Part shown: positions 6,885-11,749 of the stretch, piece after piece
How the letters are laid out: each line of letters opens with the position of its first letter
Position numbering within the stretch: the stretch's first letter is position 1
Assembly: GCA_025357775.1 (NCBI GenBank)
Contig: JANXOQ010000055.1
Coordinates: forward strand, 1 to 11,749
Source: Ferruginibacter sp.
Lineage (GTDB): Bacteria; Bacteroidota; Bacteroidia; Chitinophagales; Chitinophagaceae
Reading direction: 5' to 3'
DNA: 11,749 nucleotides
Translations under genes and position numbers: made by a program
The notes under the pieces: generated by a model
What the model saw: the letters and a program-made list of their open reading frames with translations, nothing else
Database searches by the model: none
Told to the model about the DNA's origin: nothing

Positions 6885-9092
6885 ATGTACAAAAAATTAG
6901 GAATATTAATTTGTGTATTGTTTTTGCAAAATGAAGATGGTAAAGCACAAGTAAAAGAAACAAAAATTGTAGAAGATACAAGCGTTGTAAAATATTTACA
7001 AGATATAACTGTAGTTGGACGAAATAGCAAAAGTGATTACCAGCAAATGCCTGAAATTGTAGGTACAAATATATATGCAGGTAAAAAAAATTCGTTGATT
7101 GTAATGGATAATGTGCAGGGCAATGTGGTTACAAATACTATGAGGCAAGTCTTAGCTAAAGTACCTGGTATTCATATTTGGGAAAGTGACCCAAGTGGTT
7201 TGCAAATAGGTATTGCGGCTCGTGGGCTTAGCCCAAATAGAAGCTGGGAATTTAATGTACGCCAAAATGGGTATGATATTGCAGCTGACCCTTTTGGTTA
7301 CCCAGAGGCATATTACAATCCACAATTACAAGCCGTACAACGTATAGAAATTGTAAGAGGACAAGGTGCTTTGCAATATGGACCACAATTTGGTGGACTG
7401 GTAAATTACATTTTGCGCAATGGTAGTGATATTAATAAACCCATAGAATTAGAAACACAGCAAACAATTGGTAGCAAAGGATTATTTAATAGTTACAATG
7501 CTATTGGTGGTAAAAAAGGCAAAGTAAATTATTATAGTTTTTTTGACCATAGAAATGGAAATGGATGGAGAGAAAATAGTGTTTATAATTCTAATGCAGG
7601 TTTTGGAACTATCACATATCAATTCACAAAAAAGTTTTCATTAACAGCAGAACTTATGCGCTCGCATGTACGCAGCCAGCAGCCAGGTGGGCTTACTGAT
7701 GCACAACTAAAAGAAAATGCACAACAAAGTTTTCGCAGCAGAAATTGGTTTGACTTAATATGGACTACACCAGCAATTATTGCCAATTATAAAATAAATA
7801 ATACTACTACCTGGAACACAAAATTATTTGGTACAATAGGCGATAGAAATAGCGTAGGGTTTTTACAATCCATCACAATAAAAGATAGCATAAATGCTGC
7901 TACATTGGCTTACAATAATAGAATAGTAAATATAGATAATTATAGAAATTATGGAATAGAAAGTAGGATTATTACAAATTACAATTTAGGCAAAATGAAA
8001 AATACTATTTCAGGAGGTGTACGTTTTTATACAGGCACTACCTATCGTAGGGCAGAAGGGAAAGGTAATACAGGCATAGACTATGACGTATCAACGCAAA
8101 GTAATTATCCTAGAGATGTACAATTTAATTCAAAAAATGCAGCAGTGTTTGTAGAAAGTATTTTTCGCATAAATAAAAATTTATTATTTATTCCTGCATT
8201 AAGATACGAATGGCTACAAGGAGATGCAAATGGGCGGGATAGATATACAACCACTGGGCAAGAAATAATTTTGCAAAATATAAAACGTAGTAGAAGTTTT
8301 GTACTAGCAGGTATAGGTGCTGAGTACCACGTTTCAAAAATAACTGAAATATATGCAAATGCTGCACAAGCATACAGACCTATTCAATTTGCAAACTTGC
8401 AAGCACCGCCAACAACAGATGTGGTTGATGATAATCTGAAAGATGCCAAAGGTTACAACATTGATTTAGGCTACAGAGGAAAAATAAAAAATTATTTTCA
8501 GTTTGATGTAAGTGGTTATTATTTGCAATATAACAATCGTGTAGGTACTATTATACCAGATGGAACAAATGCTAGATTAATAACAAATGTAGGCGCAAGT
8601 ACCAGCAAAGGTTTAGAGGGTTATGCAGAAATAAATATTACCAAAGCATTAATAAAAAATAACAAATTAGACATTATTGTTTTTAGTACTTACAGCTATA
8701 CAGATGCAAAATATAGTGGCGACCATAAGGTTGCAACTACTAAAGGAAAATTTGTAGAAAATGCACCAAAAAATATTTTTAGAGGAGGATTAACACTTGG
8801 GTATAAAGAATTATTATTTACTACACAAATTAGTAGCGTAGGTGCTACATATAGCGATGCAAATAATACAGAAATACCTACGGCAAACGCACAGAATGGA
8901 CTGATACCCTCTTATAACATTACAGATATAACAGCAGGGTACAAATTAATAAAAGGTATAAAAGTAAAAGCTGGTGTAAATAATGTTTTTGATAAAAGGT
9001 ATTTTACAAGGCGTGCTGGAGGCTACCCTGGGCCAGGTGCATTACCCGCAGATGGAAGAACTTTTTTTATAAGTGTTGGAGCAAAACTGTAA
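6885..9092 (+). CDS. TonB-dependent outer-membrane receptor, FecA-like
   Basis: A 735-residue TonB-dependent receptor. A short signal peptide (about 1-22, ending in GKAQ) is followed by a TonB-box-like DITVVG at 40-45. The plug covers roughly 68-180, with NTMRQVLAKVPGIHIWE, the conserved ARGLSPNRSWEFNVRQNGYD and IEIVRGQGALQYGPQFGGLVNY. The 22-strand barrel follows and ends in NNVFDKRYFTRR and DGRTFFISVGAKL. The plug wording matches receptors annotated as Fe(III)-dicitrate transporters (FecA group); ligand specificity cannot be read by eye. The N-terminal carboxypeptidase-regulatory-like domain of SusC-type receptors is absent, and no SusD partner is adjacent, so metal-chelate or siderophore uptake is more likely than glycan uptake. 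The upstream palindrome supports metal control. No FecR/FecI signalling extension or regulator gene is seen. Confidence 0.9.
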   Translation: MYKKLGILICVLFLQNEDGKAQVKETKIVEDTSVVKYLQDITVVGRNSKSDYQQMPEIVGTNIYAGKKNSLIVMDNVQGNVVTNTMRQVLAKVPGIHIWESDPSGLQIGIAARGLSPNRSWEFNVRQNGYDIAADPFGYPEAYYNPQLQAVQRIEIVRGQGALQYGPQFGGLVNYILRNGSDINKPIELETQQTIGSKGLFNSYNAIGGKKGKVNYYSFFDHRNGNGWRENSVYNSNAGFGTITYQFTKKFSLTAELMRSHVRSQQPGGLTDAQLKENAQQSFRSRNWFDLIWTTPAIIANYKINNTTTWNTKLFGTIGDRNSVGFLQSITIKDSINAATLAYNNRIVNIDNYRNYGIESRIITNYNLGKMKNTISGGVRFYTGTTYRRAEGKGNTGIDYDVSTQSNYPRDVQFNSKNAAVFVESIFRINKNLLFIPALRYEWLQGDANGRDRYTTTGQEIILQNIKRSRSFVLAGIGAEYHVSKITEIYANAAQAYRPIQFANLQAPPTTDVVDDNLKDAKGYNIDLGYRGKIKNYFQFDVSGYYLQYNNRVGTIIPDGTNARLITNVGASTSKGLEGYAEINITKALIKNNKLDIIVFSTYSYTDAKYSGDHKVATTKGKFVENAPKNIFRGGLTLGYKELLFTTQISSVGATYSDANNTEIPTANAQNGLIPSYNITDITAGYKLIKGIKVKAGVNNVFDKRYFTRRAGGYPGPGALPADGRTFFISVGAKL

Positions 9093-9105
9093 TCTAAATT
9101 GAGGT

Positions 9106-9144
9106 AAAAGCCACGAGTTTAAAATATATTTTCGTGGCTTTTTT
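9106..9144. terminator. Bidirectional hairpin terminator after the TonB-dependent receptor
   Basis: AAAAGCCACGA (9106-9116) pairs perfectly with TCGTGGCTTTT (9132-9142), an 11-bp stem with a 15-nt AT loop, followed by more T's to 9144. The matching A-run on the left gives a U-run on the opposite strand too. It lies 14 bases after the receptor stop and just beyond the stop of the convergent methyltransferase-like gene, so it can serve both. Confidence 0.85.
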
Positions 9145-9145
9145 A

Positions 9146-9748
9146 CTACAACATCCTTCTTGTTTTCTTTTTGCAAGCAAAGTAAACATTCCCATGCTGG
9201 CTTTGCAAAAACACTTCTTCTAATCTTATTTGAATGTGTATGATAAAGTAAGTAGCTAAAGCGGTAAAAAAGTTTACCGCATTGGGTATTATTAAAAATA
9301 TACCTAACACACTTATTATCATACCTAAGAAAATGGGATTTCTGCTAATAGAAAAAATTCCATTGGTTACCAAATCGGTTTTATTTTTTTCATCTATGCC
9401 TATACGCCAGCTATTGCTCATTTGGTATTGTGCTATGGCTATCCATATTAAAGAAATATGAATGAGTACAAGCCCTACAAATTTTATATTATTATTTTCT
9501 AAAAATAAAATAGGCGCACAATATTGATATGCTGTATCACCAAAAGAAAATAACAATACTGTTACAAAAAGTAAGCCTATCAGTACTTTCATTACAAAGC
9601 CAATATAATCGTGTGCATTATCTGCCTTGCCAAATGTAATGGGATTTATGCCCGTGGCTTTGTATGTTTTGTACGTGGGTATTACAAAGGTCAATAGTAA
9701 ATAAAATAGCAGGTAAATGGGGAGGTATATTTTTAGGAAATTTGTCAT
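9146..9748 (-). CDS. Isoprenylcysteine/phospholipid methyltransferase-like membrane protein
   Basis: A 200-residue integral membrane protein of the ICMT/PEMT-like family. Hydrophobic segments lie at about 7-24, 48-70, 89-107 and 141-171. The C-terminal part has the family signature: WRIGIDEKNKTDLVTNGIF, then SISRNPIFLGM (about 133-143) at the S-adenosylmethionine site, then RLEEVFLQSQHG with the Glu pair 177-178, and a terminal KKKTRRML. Bacterial members methylate small lipophilic or unknown substrates; there is no prenylated CaaX protein to assign here. The ATG at 9748 is chosen over one 120 bases upstream, because the longer form would run through the end of the toxin gene and the family begins near this Met. 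It starts 16 nt after the toxin stop and is probably co-transcribed with the toxin-antitoxin pair. Confidence 0.8.
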   Translation of the reverse strand: MTNFLKIYLPIYLLFYLLLTFVIPTYKTYKATGINPITFGKADNAHDYIGFVMKVLIGLLFVTVLLFSFGDTAYQYCAPILFLENNNIKFVGLVLIHISLIWIAIAQYQMSNSWRIGIDEKNKTDLVTNGIFSISRNPIFLGMIISVLGIFLIIPNAVNFFTALATYFIIHIQIRLEEVFLQSQHGNVYFACKKKTRRML

Positions 9749-9764
9749 ATTTTTTGAAATTATG

Positions 9765-10268
9765 TTAAGGAAATAAACTAGCAATAGTATCCATAGGTAA
9801 AAACATTTTACCACTATTTGGTAAAAATATAAAGCCATACTTTTCGTAAAATTGCTTAGCGTTATCATTTATTGGAGAAACTATTACAGCCAAAGAGCCA
9901 ATAGTAGTTTGACTATTTTCATAACCTCTTTTTAAAGCATCTATTAATAAAAGGGAACCTAGTTTATTACCCATGTATTTTTCGTCTATAGCCAACCTGC
10001 CTAGTAAGGTCACGGGTAGGTTATTGTATGAAGGTGGTAGTTTTTTTACTATTGATTCTGGTAATGAATTCCGCTGTATTGAACTACTAGATAAAGTATA
10101 GTATCCCTTCACATTGTCATTTTCATCTGCTAGTATAAAGCATACAGCTAGCTTTCTTTTTACATCTTGCTTTGCTTGTGTATGTAAGTAATCATCAAGC
10201 ATTCTTATGCCACACTTAAATTGTTGTTTTTTATGTGTGTTGTTTAAAAGGGTAGTGGCATATATCAT
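9765..10268 (-). CDS. tacT: GNAT-family toxin, TacT-like
   Basis: A 167-residue GCN5-type N-acetyltransferase with the hallmarks of TacT/AtaT toxins, which acetylate the amino group of charged tRNAs and stop translation. Visible are FKCGIRMLDDYLHTQAKQD (17-35), GYYTLSSSSI, the acetyl-CoA region VTLLGRLAIDEKYMGNKLGS (86-105), and NAKQFYEKYGFIFLP with the probable catalytic Tyr141. The acetyl-CoA loop normally reads like Q-x-G-K-G-L-G; here it is YMGNKLG, with Lys where the second Gly or Ala is expected and no Arg/Gln before it, so activity may be reduced. The start ATG overlaps the antitoxin stop by 4 nt (ATGA), giving translational coupling. Family and TA role are well supported by the neighbour; the tRNA target is unknown. 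Confidence 0.88.
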   Translation of the reverse strand: MIYATTLLNNTHKKQQFKCGIRMLDDYLHTQAKQDVKRKLAVCFILADENDNVKGYYTLSSSSIQRNSLPESIVKKLPPSYNNLPVTLLGRLAIDEKYMGNKLGSLLLIDALKRGYENSQTTIGSLAVIVSPINDNAKQFYEKYGFIFLPNSGKMFLPMDTIASLFP

Positions 10269-10546
10269 AATTTTGCAATTTCTTTTCTATGTACCATAGC
10301 AGCTTTCTTTAAAGCATCATTTGGTTTAATAGGCTTAGAAATAGTATCAAAAAATATTTCTGCATCTTTTTTAGAAGAAATTAATGTTTCATGTTTTTCT
10401 ACAATATTAGTAGCTTGTTGCAGTGCCGCATAAATTACAAACTCTGTAAGGGTTCTAAATCCACCCAAGCTTGCGGCATATTCGAAATATTCTTTTTGTT
10501 CTTTTGGTAGCCTTGTGTCAAATCTTGTTTTTTCTAAAGTTTTCAT
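10265..10546 (-). CDS. tacA: DUF1778 ribbon-helix-helix antitoxin, TacA-like
   Basis: A 93-residue antitoxin. The N-terminal part (TRFDTRLPKEQKEYFEYAAS, then LGGFRTLTEFVIYAAL) is a ribbon-helix-helix DNA-binding domain. The C-terminal part (ISSKKDAEIFFDTISKPIKP followed by NDALKKAA) is the toxin-neutralising segment of the DUF1778 family, including the typical P-x-x-P-N-x-A-L-K motif. The ATG at 10546 is preferred over one 48 bases upstream, since the extra residues (MYGNYTYIYTITKFTK) do not fit the family and would overlap the operator. TacA proteins bind their toxin, repress the operon, and restore transcription when toxin is in excess. The stop overlaps the toxin start, which is the normal order for this type II pair. 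Confidence 0.88.
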   Translation of the reverse strand: MKTLEKTRFDTRLPKEQKEYFEYAASLGGFRTLTEFVIYAALQQATNIVEKHETLISSKKDAEIFFDTISKPIKPNDALKKAAMVHRKEIAKL

Positions 10547-10572
10547 TTTTGTAAATTTTGTAATTGTGTAAA

Positions 10573-10593
10573 TGTACGTATAATTTCCGTACA
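10573..10593. promoter_or_regulatory. TGTACG-N9-CGTACA palindrome, candidate TA operator
   Basis: Perfect 6-bp arms TGTACG (10573-10578) and CGTACA (10588-10593) flank a 9-bp AT-rich spacer, 27 bases before the antitoxin start. Ribbon-helix-helix antitoxins repress their own operons through such palindromes. The function is inferred from position and symmetry. Confidence 0.5.
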
Positions 10594-10602
10594 AAATAGT
10601 TT

Positions 10603-10707
10603 ATGTCATTGTCTATCCACTCCATAATAAAAGATGAAAAAAGGTATGCCGATGAAGTGAGAGACACAACGATGTTGCCCATAGCTGCTGCTTTGCTCAT
10701 TAAATAA
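10603..10707 (+). CDS. Possible small ORF or gene remnant (34 residues)
   Basis: ATG at 10603 to TAA at 10705-10707 reads MSLSIHSIIKDEKRYADEVR followed by DTTMLPIAAALLIK. An in-frame TAG lies just upstream. The charged middle and hydrophobic end look protein-like, and codons are richer in G and C than those of neighbouring genes, so this might be the end of a gene cut by insertion of the toxin-antitoxin cassette. It resembles no family I can name. The opposite strand is also open here, so coding is unproven. Confidence 0.2.
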   Translation: MSLSIHSIIKDEKRYADEVRDTTMLPIAAALLIK

Positions 10708-10751
10708 TCAAAAAAATGCCGCAGGAATTTTTAATTACAGCCCTCAAGCCT

Positions 10752-10759
10752 TACTTTTG
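10752..10759 (+). promoter_or_regulatory. -7 element of the atpD promoter
   Basis: TACTTTTG, followed by C, is a full match to the Bacteroidota -7 consensus TAnnTTTG. It lies 39 bases before the atpD ATG. No clear TTG sits at the -33 distance, which is often weak in this phylum. Confidence 0.45.
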
Positions 10760-10789
10760 CAAAAAATTATAACACCCCAACTATAATAA

Positions 10790-11749
<960 letters not shown>

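Noticed and set aside
9749..9868. Longer N-terminus for the methyltransferase-like protein starting at 9868
   Set aside because: It would overlap the last third of a strong toxin gene, and the extra residues add nothing typical of the family; the ATG at 9748 gives a standard length.
10547..10594. Longer N-terminus for the antitoxin starting at 10594
   Set aside because: It would place the start inside the palindrome and adds residues foreign to DUF1778 proteins.
10518..10700. Minus-strand 60-residue frame overlapping the antitoxin start
   Set aside because: It overlaps the antitoxin coding start, its second half is AT-rich low-complexity, and no family is recognised.

Overview
The window looks like the chromosome of an AT-rich member of the Bacteroidota, plausibly a Chitinophaga-type relative. 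No base count was made; this is an impression supported by several features. A 'TDRPDQTE' outer-membrane protein and a FecA-like TonB-dependent receptor are present. AtpD carries a long insertion in front of GQMNEPPG. There are TAnnTTTG-type -7 promoter elements, and genes mostly lack Shine-Dalgarno sequences. No rRNA, tRNA, CRISPR array, insertion sequence or phage gene was seen.

Layout. At 3-131 there is probably the 3' tail of a gene entering from the left, followed by an AT-rich promoter region. At 401-3112 (+) a two-gene operon encodes a DPM1-like family 2 glycosyltransferase and an LtaS-like membrane sulfatase-fold transferase, probably acting together on an envelope glycolipid or glycan. 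At 3212-4108 (+) lies a cyanophycinase without a visible cyanophycin synthetase. A strong two-way terminator (4169-4201) separates it from the convergent rny gene for RNase Y (4237-5823, -).

From 5978 to 9092 there is a divergent outer-membrane pair. On the minus strand is a small beta-barrel protein whose frame is broken by one base in an A-run near its signal peptide. On the plus strand is an intact FecA-like TonB-dependent receptor. The 140 bp between them hold a GTTAGG-N4-CCTAAC palindrome resembling DtxR/MntR/IdeR-family operators and a TTTTCCCGA direct repeat spaced 21 bp, so the pair may share metal-dependent control.

After another two-way hairpin terminator (9106-9144) comes a minus-strand cassette, transcribed from about 10570 leftwards: a TacA/DUF1778 antitoxin, a TacT-like GNAT toxin overlapping it by 4 nt, and 16 nt further on an isoprenylcysteine-methyltransferase-like membrane protein. 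A TGTACG-N9-CGTACA palindrome upstream is a good candidate autoregulatory operator. The window ends inside atpD (+), whose -7 element is visible.

No wholly new system is obvious. The most interesting items are the putative metal-regulated divergent promoter with one broken gene, and the toxin-antitoxin operon carrying a membrane methyltransferase as third gene.
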